In this document: positions 48,651-57,306 of the stretch, piece after piece
Position numbering within the stretch: the first letter of the stretch is position 1
Layout of the letters: every line of letters starts with the position of its first letter
From: Anaerostipes faecalis
Lineage (GTDB): Bacteria; Bacillota; Clostridia; Lachnospirales; Lachnospiraceae
Length of the DNA stretch: 64,000 nt
Reading direction: 5' to 3'
Assembly (NCBI RefSeq): GCF_018982945.1
Contig: NZ_JABRXE010000003.1
Coordinates: 186,001 to 250,000 of the forward strand
The notes under the pieces: generated by a model
Told to the model about the DNA's origin: nothing
Database searches by the model: none
The model's input: only the letters and a program-made list of their open reading frames with translations
Translations under genes and position numbers: made by a program

Positions 48651-50780
48651 TTACCATGTTAATTCTAAATACAGATCTTTATATTGTTTTGCAGAATTAT
48701 CCCATGAAAGGTTTTTATCCATATTTCTCTGAACCATTTCATCCCAACGCCAGCGATCGGTAAAATATAATGTTTTGGCTCTGTTGATTGCATCTAATAA
48801 CAAGCCTGCATCATAGCGGTCAAAAGTAAATCCATTTCCTGAATTATAATATACATTATATGGTTCTACTGTGTCTTTTAATCCACCTGTTTCACGAACA
48901 ATCGGTACTGTACCGTAATGCATGGCAATTAATTGAGTTAAACCACAAGGTTCAAACAGTGAAGGAACCAGCAGGGCATCTGCACCTGCATAGATTTTGT
49001 GAGATCTGGTTTCATCATACATGATATTGGAACATACATTTCCTTTATATGCATTTTCATAATACCTGAAGGAATCTTCATAAACAGAATCTCCGGTACC
49101 CAGCACAACAACCTGTGTATGTTCATCCATAATCTGCGGAAGAATATAGTTAACCAGATCTAATCCCTTTTGGTCAGTCAATCTGGAAATCAATCCAATG
49201 ACAAACTTATGATCATCCTGAACCAATCCCAGTTCTTCCTGTAATTTCTGTTTATTTTCCCTTTTCTTATCCAACACATTGGTGATATCGTAGTTGGTAT
49301 ATAATCTGGAATCTGTAGCTGTATTCCAGATATCATAGTCAATACCATTTAAAATACCTCTCAATTTACCGGAATGATATCTTAAATGGGCATCCAGTTT
49401 TTCTCCGTAATACGGTGTCTGAATTTCTCCCGCATAAGTATGGCTAACAGTAGTAATAATATTAGCGTAAGTCAATCCGCCTTTTAACATATTTGCATCC
49501 CGGTAACCTACTTTTAATGCATCTTTATTAAATACATAGTCTGGCAATCCTGACCAGTACTTGATGGTAGGAATATTGTAAATACCCTGAAAACGTAAGT
49601 TATGTATGGTCAGAATGGTTTTTGCAGAAGACACTTTTGAATCTTCAAACAAGGTTCTTAAATATACCGGAACCAAAGCTGCCTGCCAGTCATGGCAATG
49701 AATGATATCCGGAATCCAATCCATATAATTAAGTGCAGCCAGTGCAGCTTTTGCAAAATAGCAGTATTTCGGAATATCATCAATAAGATTTGTATATGGA
49801 TTTCCAGCACTGAAGAATTCTTCATTGTCAATGAAATCATACACAACACCATCCCAGACATATTCCATGATTCCTACATAGAAAGATCTTCCATCGGAAC
49901 ATAAATCCATCTGGAAAGACCCTCTATATATCATTTTTTCCTGATATTCCCATGGAATACATTTGTAACGAGGAAGAATTACTTTTACATCGCAATTCTG
50001 TTTAACCAGGGCTTTAGGAAGCGCATACATAACATCTCCCAGACCACCGGTCTTTACAAATGGATAGCATTCAGAACCTATAAACACAACACTCCTTCTA
50101 GGAGTCATTGGTTCTTCATATTTCGGTTCCTCTATAACCTCTGGTTCTGCTTCTTTAATCTCCTGGGCAGCCTCAACTTTTGGTTCTTCCGCTTTTACTT
50201 CTTTTTCTTCTTTAGCAACCTTTGCCTTTGGTTCTTCTTTCACTACTTTAGTTGTTTTTGCCGCTGCTGCTTTTGTTGGTTTAACCTCTTTTTCCTCTTT
50301 AGCAGCTTTTGCCTTTGGTTCTTCTTTCACTGCTTTGGTTGTTTTTGCCGTTGCCGCTTTTGTTGTTTTAACTTCTTTTTCTTCTTTAGTAGCCTTCGCC
50401 TTTGGTTCTTCTTTCACTGCTTTGGTTGTTTTTGCCGTTGCCGCTTTTGTTGGTTTAACTTCTTTTTCCTCTTTAGCAGCTTTTGCCTTTGGTTCTTCTT
50501 TCACTGCTTTGGTTGTTTTTGCCGCTGCTGCTTTTGTTGTTTTAACCTCTTTTTCTTCTTTAGCAGCTTTTGCCTTTGGCTCTTCTTTCACTGCTTTTGT
50601 TGTTTTAACTTCTTTAGCAGCCTCTGCCTTTGGTTCTTTTGTCTTAACTTCTTTGTCCTCTTCAACTGGTGTCTTTGCTGTAGTTTTTGCTGTTGTCTCT
50701 CCTACCGAACCCCTTTTTGTGCTGCTTTCTATTGGGGCTTTTGTCTTGTTCATAGTTTTAGTAACTCGTTTCTTGGCCAT
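48651..50780 (-). CDS. glgA: Glycogen synthase (GT5) with a long Lys/Ala/Glu repeat N-terminal extension
   Basis: 709 residues; typical GlgA is about 480. The GT5 domain begins near 229 with VVFIGSECYPFVKTGGLGDV (KTGGLGDV at 243-250, the ADP-glucose loop), and contains HCHDWQAALVP and the C-terminal PSLFEPCGLTQLIAM with the catalytic Glu. It elongates alpha-1,4-glucan from ADP-glucose. Residues 1-228 are low-complexity and highly charged, with four full and one partial 29-residue repeat (59-about 199) of the type KTTKAVKEEPKAKAAKEEKE. A GGAGG site lies six bases before the ATG, so the extension is translated. Histone H1-like composition suggests an unstructured tail; its role is unknown. Other glg genes are not in the window. 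Confidence 0.93.
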   Translation of the reverse strand: MAKKRVTKTMNKTKAPIESSTKRGSVGETTAKTTAKTPVEEDKEVKTKEPKAEAAKEVKTTKAVKEEPKAKAAKEEKEVKTTKAAAAKTTKAVKEEPKAKAAKEEKEVKPTKAATAKTTKAVKEEPKAKATKEEKEVKTTKAATAKTTKAVKEEPKAKAAKEEKEVKPTKAAAAKTTKVVKEEPKAKVAKEEKEVKAEEPKVEAAQEIKEAEPEVIEEPKYEEPMTPRRSVVFIGSECYPFVKTGGLGDVMYALPKALVKQNCDVKVILPRYKCIPWEYQEKMIYRGSFQMDLCSDGRSFYVGIMEYVWDGVVYDFIDNEEFFSAGNPYTNLIDDIPKYCYFAKAALAALNYMDWIPDIIHCHDWQAALVPVYLRTLFEDSKVSSAKTILTIHNLRFQGIYNIPTIKYWSGLPDYVFNKDALKVGYRDANMLKGGLTYANIITTVSHTYAGEIQTPYYGEKLDAHLRYHSGKLRGILNGIDYDIWNTATDSRLYTNYDITNVLDKKRENKQKLQEELGLVQDDHKFVIGLISRLTDQKGLDLVNYILPQIMDEHTQVVVLGTGDSVYEDSFRYYENAYKGNVCSNIMYDETRSHKIYAGADALLVPSLFEPCGLTQLIAMHYGTVPIVRETGGLKDTVEPYNVYYNSGNGFTFDRYDAGLLLDAINRAKTLYFTDRWRWDEMVQRNMDKNLSWDNSAKQYKDLYLELTW
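50184..50606 (-). repeat. 87-bp tandem repeat inside glgA
   Basis: Four full copies and one partial copy of an 87-bp unit encode 29-residue blocks that differ at only one to three positions each (Ala/Thr, Pro/Thr, Ala/Val). Because units are multiples of three, copy-number change keeps frame and would alter only the length of the extension. Confidence 0.85.
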
Positions 50781-50902
50781 CTGATACCTCCAAAATTAAT
50801 GATAACATTTTATTTTTATATGATAACCATTTTCCAAGATGAGGAGAATGATTTTCCATCCTGAACCTTGTTTCAAAATCACAGATAATTATTCCTTAAA
50901 TA

Positions 50903-50930
50903 ATTATATCACAAATACGGTAATAGGCAA
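50903..50930 (-). promoter_or_regulatory. Promoter of glgA
   Basis: Minus-strand TTGCCT (50925-50930), 16-base spacer, TATAAT (50903-50908), about 120 bp upstream of the ATG. In the rest of the 434-bp gap to the Abi gene (50931-51215) I see only AT-rich DNA without clear structure. Confidence 0.6.
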
Positions 50931-51215
50931 ATATCATAAATCCAAACTGTTGATAGGAAAACTGCAGAAAAATCGATTTATTTTTTCAGATCTGCACTAT
51001 TTTGGTCGCTTTTGCATCTTTAAAATTTTTGTAAAGCTTTCAATCAGTGTCAATCTGAAAATTCACATTTTCAAAAAATTATCATCACTGGTTGGCTAAA
51101 AAAATATAAGGTTCTCTATTTTAATCGTTGACAGATTTCAATACATCTAATGTTATTGTTTAACACATGATCCGTTGGTATTAATATATTTCGGATACTT
51201 TATTATGATTTAAGT

Positions 51216-51845
51216 ATGAATGATAAGGAAGATGGATATTCTATAGTAGAAGAATTTCTTTCTGATTATCGTTATGTAAAATCATTACACGACAAAATCG
51301 GAAGATCAGCTACTAGCGATTTAATTCAAAAGCATCGTGATAACCATGATCAATATGCTCTTTGGGAAATTGTTGAAGTTCTATCTCTGGGTGATTTTAT
51401 ATACTTATATCAGTTATATTATTCTAAATATTCTTCAAAATCTAATTTCTGCAGCTATTTATGGTCCATCAAATTCCTCCGGAATGCCGCTGCACATAAC
51501 AATTGTTTATTAATCAGTCTAAAAGCTCCATTTAATGTTACAATACAAAAAACAAAAGAAATTCAATTTAAGATATCAAAAATTAAACACATTTCCCAAA
51601 ATAGCAGAGAAAAATGGATGGCAAATCCAATTATTCACGATTTCATCATTCTTGTTTTTACATATTTGAAACTTGTCAAAAGTCCTAAATTAAAACAAAC
51701 TGGTATAAATCAGCTTCATTGGTTATTAAATGAACGAATGTTAAAGCATAAAGAATATTTTGAAAAAAACACAAGTTTTTTCCGCGGAGACGATGCCTGC
51801 ATTGTTTCCGTATTTTTTATTTCTAAATACCTTCGTAATTTTTAA
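51216..51845 (+). CDS. Abi family (HEPN-type) protein, N-terminally truncated
   Basis: 209 residues; family members are usually about 300. ALWEIVEVLSLGDFIYLY and IKFLRNAAAHNN are typical Abi_2 segments; the latter holds the R-x4-H ribonuclease motif (Arg89, Asn90, His94) of HEPN toxins. The frame is open upstream of the ATG back to a TGA near 51168 and would add FRILYYDLS, which I recall from longer relatives, so the 5' part seems lost. There is no good ribosome site. AT content is higher than in neighbours, in keeping with a mobile defence gene. It could be an abortive-infection RNase remnant; activity is doubtful. Confidence 0.65.
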   Translation: MNDKEDGYSIVEEFLSDYRYVKSLHDKIGRSATSDLIQKHRDNHDQYALWEIVEVLSLGDFIYLYQLYYSKYSSKSNFCSYLWSIKFLRNAAAHNNCLLISLKAPFNVTIQKTKEIQFKISKIKHISQNSREKWMANPIIHDFIILVFTYLKLVKSPKLKQTGINQLHWLLNERMLKHKEYFEKNTSFFRGDDACIVSVFFISKYLRNF

Positions 51846-51861
51846 TATCAAAAACTAATAT

Positions 51862-52473
51862 CTAACTCCACTCCTGTAATTCAATATAATTACTCCCGGC
51901 CTCTCTCCTGTCGTAACACATCTCCAGCCGTTTTATAACCTCCTCTTTTAGATGAAGAAATTCTTTATCATGGCTTATGACCAGATATTTTACTTTTAAA
52001 TCTTTTAAAATATCTATTGTCTGCTTTAATAACTGACAGTTATAAACGGTTTTGCCCTTCACTGCTGCCGGATATAAAGCATCTCCAAGAAATGCATATT
52101 CTTCTTTGTAACAAAGCATGATACATCCTTTTGCGTGGGTTGATGGTAATAAAAAAAGCCGGATTTGTGATGATTGATCCAGCTCTGTTGTTTCATTAAT
52201 CACTGTTCCCTTATGGGTGTACTTAAATGTCTGTTTGGACACATAAAGATTCTGATAAGTGATTTTTTCAATATTTTTTATATGATCCTGATGGAAATGA
52301 GACAATACCACTGTTTTGTCCTTTTTAACCGATTCAATTGCCTGAGCAGATTGTTCATTGGAACCCACATCAAATATATACATGTGCTCTGGAGTTTCAA
52401 TGAAAACCACATCTGCAGAAAGGGGATCATGTGCTGCCGGTATGTATCTGATATTATCATTGATTGTAATCAT
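51862..52473 (-). CDS. MBL-fold metallo-hydrolase
   Basis: 203 residues. The metallo-beta-lactamase motif HFHQDH is at about 58-63, preceded by VVLS, with further metal ligands at STHAKGC (His around 111) and FLGDALYP (Asp), and a final ISHDKEF. The fold hydrolyses thioesters, lactones or phosphoesters; short members of this type often act on lactones or glutathione adducts. It is convergent with the Abi remnant, with 16 bp between, and is monocistronic. Substrate unknown. Confidence 0.82.
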   Translation of the reverse strand: MITINDNIRYIPAAHDPLSADVVFIETPEHMYIFDVGSNEQSAQAIESVKKDKTVVLSHFHQDHIKNIEKITYQNLYVSKQTFKYTHKGTVINETTELDQSSQIRLFLLPSTHAKGCIMLCYKEEYAFLGDALYPAAVKGKTVYNCQLLKQTIDILKDLKVKYLVISHDKEFLHLKEEVIKRLEMCYDRREAGSNYIELQEWS

Positions 52474-52672
52474 TTGCGTTCACCTCGGTAATCTTTTTTC
52501 TTTACATCTTGTTTTTTCCTAACATTTTATTCCTTCTCCCATATACTAAATTAAACACCTTTGGAGATTGCGTCATGTACCCGTTTATTTTAATTATCAG
52601 GAGCGTACCTGTCTGATTGAATTCTGGAAGGAACAATAACGAATAACTTTTCAAGGAGTATCGAAGAACCCC

Positions 52673-52864
52673 ATGAATTCCTATCGACGCATATCCAAAG
52701 CATTTAATCAAGCCTGCCAGTTGCCCCTTGATCAATACTCCAATATTGAAATCGAAAATCGCTATATAACATTATTAAAATGGAGTGTAGGGACAACAGA
52801 GAATCAACACTTATATGTACAGAAACAGATATTGGGGAAAACCATATGCATCGATGATTTTTAA
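52673..52864 (+). pseudogene. Possible remnant of a metallophosphoesterase gene
   Basis: A 63-codon frame starts MNSYRRISKAFNQACQLPLD, which resembles the N-terminus of calcineurin-like phosphoesterases that I recall from related anaerobes (there followed by a metal-binding SDCHRG motif). That motif and the rest of the enzyme are absent, and the remaining 40 residues show no similarity. The upstream AAGGAG is 15 bases away. The 414-bp gap between the MBL and MATE genes holds nothing else recognisable. Low confidence. Confidence 0.3.
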
Positions 52865-52888
52865 TCTTTTTGATACTACATTCTTTTC

Positions 52889-54199
52889 TTATGTTCTTCT
52901 GTAATACAGGATACCTACTATATCTGCTAAAAGCCATCCTATAGGAATTGCCCACCAAATTGCTGTTACACCCAGCATGGTCGGTGCAAATAAATAAGCT
53001 AGCAGGACTCTTGTTCCAAGAGATATGATTGTCAGCACAAAAGACATTTCCGCTTTTTGAATCCCTCTATAATATCCATACAGAAGGAACAGACATCCGA
53101 TACCAAAATAAAATGTGCCTTCAATCCGTAAATACCTGACACCTTCCAGGATAATCTGTGTTTCTGTTCCATCCACAAATAATCTCATAAGCTGTGCCGA
53201 AAAAATCCATATGAAAACAGATATAAAAATGCAAAAAGTCAAGGACACAAGCATAGCCTTTTTGGTTCCTTTATGAATACGCTCTTTCTTTTTTGCACCA
53301 TAGTTTTGTGAAATAAATAAAGAATAAGCATTTCCAAACTCCTGTGCCGGCATATATACCAGTGTATCAATTTTAACCGCTGCGGCAAACGCTGCCATAA
53401 TGATTGTACCGAAGCTATTAACCAGTCCCTGAATCATTAGAATACCAAAATTCATTACCGATTGCTGCAAACCTGTAAATACATCATTTTTGATAATATT
53501 CTTCATTCTATCCCATTTGAACTTCTGCTCTGCTTTTAGAAGATCCGGCCTTTTACAAATTGTATAAATTGCAATTCCAATTCCGGAAACTCCCTGGGAA
53601 ATCACTGTTGCAATTGCTGCTCCTGGTATACCCCATTTTAAGGAAATCACAAAATATAAATCTAACATGATATTTAATACAGAAGAAGCTGCAAGAAAAT
53701 AAAGGGGCACGACGGAATTTCCTATAGAACGTAAAAGATAGGCAAAAAAGTTATACAGAAAAATAAACCCTATCCCGGCAAAAATAATTTTCACATATCC
53801 TCGCATTAAAAAGTAGATATCTTCTGGTACACAAAGCAAACGCAGGATAATATCTGTCCCGGGAAAAACCAATAGGGTGATAACAATGGTCACACCGCCA
53901 ATAAACCAAAAAGATAATTGTATGTCCTGTTTCATTTCTTCTATTTTGCCAGCGCCATACCATTTAGAAAATATTGCTCCGCTGCCCATACAAAGTCCTA
54001 TAATCAAGGAAGTCAGAAATGTCATAAGCGTATAGGCAGAACCTACCGCCGCCAATGCACCGGATCCGATAAACCGTCCGACAATAAACATATCAGCAAT
54101 ATTATAAATCTGTTGCAGTAAATTTCCCGCCATCATCGGTAATGCAAAAAGCAGCATGTTTTTCATAATAGGGCCTTCCGTTAATTTACTGTTCTTCAT
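52889..54199 (-). CDS. MATE family efflux transporter
   Basis: 436 residues with 12 hydrophobic segments in two repeats. Family features include the start GPIMKNMLLFALPMMAGNLLQQIYNIADMFIVGRFIG (anchors LPMMAGNLLQQ and VDMF-like IADMF), AVGSAYTLMTFL and, in the second half, the AEFGNAYSLFISQNYGA segment. MATE proteins export cationic drugs or metabolites with Na+ or H+. It is monocistronic with GAGG upstream. The substrate cannot be read from sequence. Confidence 0.9.
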   Translation of the reverse strand: MKNSKLTEGPIMKNMLLFALPMMAGNLLQQIYNIADMFIVGRFIGSGALAAVGSAYTLMTFLTSLIIGLCMGSGAIFSKWYGAGKIEEMKQDIQLSFWFIGGVTIVITLLVFPGTDIILRLLCVPEDIYFLMRGYVKIIFAGIGFIFLYNFFAYLLRSIGNSVVPLYFLAASSVLNIMLDLYFVISLKWGIPGAAIATVISQGVSGIGIAIYTICKRPDLLKAEQKFKWDRMKNIIKNDVFTGLQQSVMNFGILMIQGLVNSFGTIIMAAFAAAVKIDTLVYMPAQEFGNAYSLFISQNYGAKKKERIHKGTKKAMLVSLTFCIFISVFIWIFSAQLMRLFVDGTETQIILEGVRYLRIEGTFYFGIGCLFLLYGYYRGIQKAEMSFVLTIISLGTRVLLAYLFAPTMLGVTAIWWAIPIGWLLADIVGILYYRRT

Positions 54200-54321
54200 A
54201 TTCCTCTCCTCTACATGTCATGTAAGTATCTTAAATTCATTTTAACACGTTATGGATAAATGACAACCTGGCAAGTCAGTAAACACGTAAGGGCATTGCA
54301 AAATGTAATGCCCCATAATTT

Positions 54322-55086
54322 TTAGAGATAACACTCACATTCTTTACGAATTGAACATTCTTTTTTAATCGCCATTGAAGCAACTGCAACCATAGCACCG
54401 TTAACCTTTCTGGCTTTATGAGGGCATTTGACAACACAGCGCATACAGGAGATACACTTGTTTTTATCTGCTGTTTTCACGTTGTCCTTATCAATAGCAC
54501 CTGCCGGACACTGAGCCGCACACAATCCACAGCTGACACAGGCAGAAGTAGCTTTTGGTACCAGACCTCCACCACCAGCCTTCTTATAAGGGCGGTTACC
54601 AGGGATAGTGAACTGGCTATTATCTAAAGAACCTGACAGTTTCTGTGCAATCTTTGCGCCAATTTCTTTCAGATTCTTTTCATCGGCTGCATCGGGCCGT
54701 CCTGCTGCATACTGGTGAATAATGGAATGTTCCGCAACAGCTGCCACAGCTGCAATCACACGGAAACCACACTCTTTCGCCAGATCCTCCATCTCCACTA
54801 GGGTATCCTCGTATGCCCGGTTGCCATAGACACACAGTAATACGCAAGGCATCCCCTTTCCCTGAACTTTCTTCAGCCTCTCTGCTGCCAATGCCGGGAC
54901 ACGACCTCCATAGGAAGGAAGTGCAAGCACTGCAACCGCATCACTGTCTGCTGAAAAATCTCCTGCATCAAAGGATATATTTGCTAAATCAAAAATCTGA
55001 GTTTCAGAAGCCATGGCAGAACAGAGAATTTCAGCGGTCTTTTCTGTACCACCAGTTGGACTAAACAAGATAAGTGAACATTTCAT
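54322..55086 (-). CDS. EFR1 family flavodoxin-ferredoxin fusion protein
   Basis: 254 residues from the ATG at 55086 (AAGGAGG nine bases upstream). The N-terminal flavodoxin-like domain has the FMN loop FSPTGGTEKTA (8-18) and ALPSYGGRVP; the C-terminal part has two [4Fe-4S] motifs, CVSCGLCAAQCPAGAI and CISCMRCVVKCPHKA. Such proteins shuttle electrons and are found next to varied reductases; here no partner enzyme is encoded nearby. Its promoter is interlocked with that of the divergent Rrf2 repressor, so the repressor probably senses the redox or iron-sulfur state and controls it. Confidence 0.88.
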   Translation of the reverse strand: MKCSLILFSPTGGTEKTAEILCSAMASETQIFDLANISFDAGDFSADSDAVAVLALPSYGGRVPALAAERLKKVQGKGMPCVLLCVYGNRAYEDTLVEMEDLAKECGFRVIAAVAAVAEHSIIHQYAAGRPDAADEKNLKEIGAKIAQKLSGSLDNSQFTIPGNRPYKKAGGGGLVPKATSACVSCGLCAAQCPAGAIDKDNVKTADKNKCISCMRCVVKCPHKARKVNGAMVAVASMAIKKECSIRKECECYL

Positions 55087-55131
55087 AATTCTATTCCTCC
55101 TTGTGTAAATTTTAGAATTACATCTTTGTTC

Positions 55132-55191
55132 ATTATAGCATTCAGCAGGTGTCATGTCAAAATTTACACCAGCCTGTTTTTATGATATAGT
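55132..55191. promoter_or_regulatory. Interlocked divergent promoters with a shared operator (EFR1 and rrf2 genes)
   Basis: Minus strand: TTGACA (55155-55160), 17 bases, TATAAT (55132-55137). Plus strand: TTTACA (55163-55168), 17 bases, TATAGT (55186-55191). The two -35 boxes are two bases apart, and the partly palindromic segment starting GGTGT and ending ACACC (55148-55170) covers both. One bound repressor would shut both genes. Confidence 0.75.
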
Positions 55192-55216
55192 AAAAATCAT
55201 ACTAGGAGGTGAGTTT

Positions 55217-55657
55217 ATGCATATCAGCAACAAATGCTCCATTGCCGTCCACTGTCTTGTTTTTATTCACGAATACGGCGAAAGCAAAAAAGTAACAAGT
55301 ACACTACTGTCTCTGTCCACCGGATGCAATCCTGTAATCATTCGAAATATAATAAGCGCATTAAAAAAAGACGGCATGATTTCTGTGAAATTCGGAACCG
55401 GCGGAGCAACACTTGCCTGCCCACTGGAAGAAATTACACTATATCGGATTTGTATGTGCGTAGAGCCGGATGCTCTAGACAAACTCATTGGGGTTCACCA
55501 GAATCCATCCCAGCTATGCCCGGTTGGAAGAAATATTCATGCAGTACTTGATCATTCATACAGCAAAATCCGCTCTGATCTTGAAGATAGTATGAAATCA
55601 GTTACCCTGAAAGAGATTGTAGCGGAATATCAAGAGAAAGAACCCACCCAGAATTAA
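55217..55657 (+). CDS. Rrf2 family transcriptional regulator
   Basis: 146 residues from the ATG at 55217 (AGGAGG seven bases upstream). The N-terminal winged helix-turn-helix is HISNKCSIAVHCLVFI, NPVIIRNIISALKKDGMI and KFGTGGATLA; the C-terminal region has Cys at CMCVEP and QLCPVGRNIH, but not the regular three-cysteine set of IscR. Rrf2 proteins sense iron-sulfur, redox or thiol signals. Divergent EFR1-type gene and the shared operator mark it as local repressor and autoregulator. Confidence 0.88.
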   Translation: MHISNKCSIAVHCLVFIHEYGESKKVTSTLLSLSTGCNPVIIRNIISALKKDGMISVKFGTGGATLACPLEEITLYRICMCVEPDALDKLIGVHQNPSQLCPVGRNIHAVLDHSYSKIRSDLEDSMKSVTLKEIVAEYQEKEPTQN

Positions 55658-55674
55658 TTTTCATACTTAAAAAT

Positions 55675-55727
55675 ATAGACAGGCCCCGAAAATGCCCATT
55701 TCTTAGCACTTTCCAGGTCCTGTCTAT
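55675..55727. terminator. Bidirectional terminator between the rrf2 and HAD genes
   Basis: GACAGG/CCTGTC arms (55678-55683 and 55719-55724) enclose further pairing between CTGGAAA-type and TTTTCGG-type segments, with A/T-rich flanks on both sides, in a 90-bp gap between convergent genes. Confidence 0.65.
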
Positions 55728-55747
55728 TATTTATCTAAGCAGAAAAT

Positions 55748-56596
55748 TTATTTATAAATTTCAGGGAAGAAATGATACAATGCTTTTGCAATGCCGTCAT
55801 GATCCATATCATCTGTAATATAATCAGCTGCTGCTTTCAGCTCATCGGTTGCATTTCCCATTGCAACTCCGATTCCAGCATACTCAATCATGGTTTTATC
55901 ATTCTGTGCATCTCCAAATGCAATCATTTCATCGGCAGTAAAACCGGAGATTTCGATTGCTTTTCGAATTGCTTTAGATTTATCTACGCCCTTAGCTGTA
56001 AATTCGTAATAATATGGTGCCGTGAACATCGAATTGATACGATCTCCAAAAGGGGCTTTCATCTCCTCATAATGCTCCTGCAGATAGGATGGATTGGCAT
56101 ATGTTAAGATCTTACTGATTTCAAAATCACACCATTTAGCTAAATCATCGATTTCACATAACTTATAATTATTTCCTCGTGATTCATATTCTAAGACATT
56201 CCATGGTTTTCCATTTCTTTCAATTGTATTATTGAATACATTGTTTACATACATGTATTCTCCTCTGGCAACAACCGGACATACATCAAATTTCTTTAAA
56301 TGTTCTAATACCTCTTTGCCTTCTTCCACAGATAGAGCCTGACTGAATAATATTTCCCCGGTCTGATAATCTACTACTGTAGCACCATTATTACAGATCA
56401 GTAACCCATGATGTTCCTTCATATTTAATTCATCTGCAAAATACTTTAATCCATTATCGGTTCTGCCACTTGCTAAAACCAGTAATATGCCCGCATCCTG
56501 GGCTTGCAGTAAAGCAGTCTTTGTTTCAGGTGTTATCTTTTTACTGGAATCTGCTAATGTTCCATCTACGTCCATTAAAATTACTTTGATGCTCAT
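55748..56596 (-). CDS. Cof-type HAD-IIB family sugar phosphatase
   Basis: 282 residues. HAD motif I is LMDVDGTLADSS (Asp8, Asp10), motif II SGRTDNGL near 60, motif III Lys in DKSKAIRKAIE and motif IV IAFGDAQNDKTMIEYAG; the inserted cap domain of the IIB type lies between. Such proteins dephosphorylate hexose phosphates, flavin mononucleotide or PLP in a broad-specificity way. It is monocistronic and its substrate is unknown. Confidence 0.9.
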   Translation of the reverse strand: MSIKVILMDVDGTLADSSKKITPETKTALLQAQDAGILLVLASGRTDNGLKYFADELNMKEHHGLLICNNGATVVDYQTGEILFSQALSVEEGKEVLEHLKKFDVCPVVARGEYMYVNNVFNNTIERNGKPWNVLEYESRGNNYKLCEIDDLAKWCDFEISKILTYANPSYLQEHYEEMKAPFGDRINSMFTAPYYYEFTAKGVDKSKAIRKAIEISGFTADEMIAFGDAQNDKTMIEYAGIGVAMGNATDELKAAADYITDDMDHDGIAKALYHFFPEIYK

Positions 56597-56809
56597 CGTT
56601 ATCCTCCTAACTGTAACTTTATATCTTTAATCTTCAAAGATGTTTTTCATATTTGCCACAGATTTTCATTCATATTTTATCACATATGAGCGATAAAATG
56701 GATAACAACTTAAACTTCCCAATTAAACATCGGAAACAAAAATAATTGAAAATAAAAATTAAATCTCCTCAAAAAATTCATGTGGGGTTCTGATATTACC
56801 ATGCACATC

Positions 56810-57091
56810 TTATGTTGCGATACAGTTAATCCACGCCTCATGTTTGAAATCATCTACTTTTTCTGATGTAAGAAATTCTTCTGACTTACACCCATCAAAA
56901 ATATCATCTAATTCCACTGCATATAATTTACTCAAAAGGATACACTGTGATATTTTAGGTTCTTCTTTACCTGTTTCCCACTGTAAAACCTCTTCTGGTT
57001 CTGCATCAATCAATTTTGCTAATTGCTCAACAGAATAACCCGTTGCTTCTCTTATTTTTATCAAACTCTCTGCAATGGTATTGTGGTTCAT
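56810..57091 (-). CDS. Small XRE-type helix-turn-helix regulator
   Basis: 93 residues from the ATG at 57091 (GGAGG 11 bases upstream; an in-frame TTG six codons earlier overlaps that site). The helix-turn-helix is LIKIREATGYSVEQLAKLIDAEPEEVLQWETGKEEP at about 10-45 (anchors SVEQLAKL and VLQWETGK). The C-terminal 40 residues are acidic with no recognised domain. Small regulators like this act in toxin-antitoxin or local control. It follows a DUF445 remnant and a 29-codon ORF. Confidence 0.75.
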   Translation of the reverse strand: MNHNTIAESLIKIREATGYSVEQLAKLIDAEPEEVLQWETGKEEPKISQCILLSKLYAVELDDIFDGCKSEEFLTSEKVDDFKHEAWINCIAT

Positions 57092-57154
57092 CTTTTTTGC
57101 TTCCTCCAATAAATCCTATTTTGCTACTTGTTTATATAACGGACGAAATCTCAT

Positions 57155-57244
57155 TTAGTTCGTCAGTGAATCTTTTGGGTCAAAACCTTCTTTGTTCAAT
57201 TCCCAATATTGCTTTAATTGCTGATATCCACTTATTCTGTTCAT
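57155..57244 (-). CDS. Possible 29-residue ORF upstream of the XRE gene
   Basis: An ATG at 57244, preceded by AAGGGG at the usual distance, opens MNRISGYQQLKQYWELNKEG, then FDPKDSLTN and stop. It could be a short peptide gene or the leftover N-terminus of a longer protein. The only support is the ribosome site and the position between two same-strand genes. Confidence 0.35.
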   Translation of the reverse strand: MNRISGYQQLKQYWELNKEGFDPKDSLTN

Positions 57245-57306
57245 CTAATCCCCTTCTTCCATCACCTTCATATAATCAGCTTAAAATATCGTACATTATT
57301 TTCTGA

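Noticed and set aside
50335-50784. 149-codon plus-strand ORF opposite the glgA repeats
   Set aside because: It is the antisense image of the Lys/Ala/Glu repeats (Val/Phe/Ala-rich), has no ribosome site and mirrors the repeat periodicity.
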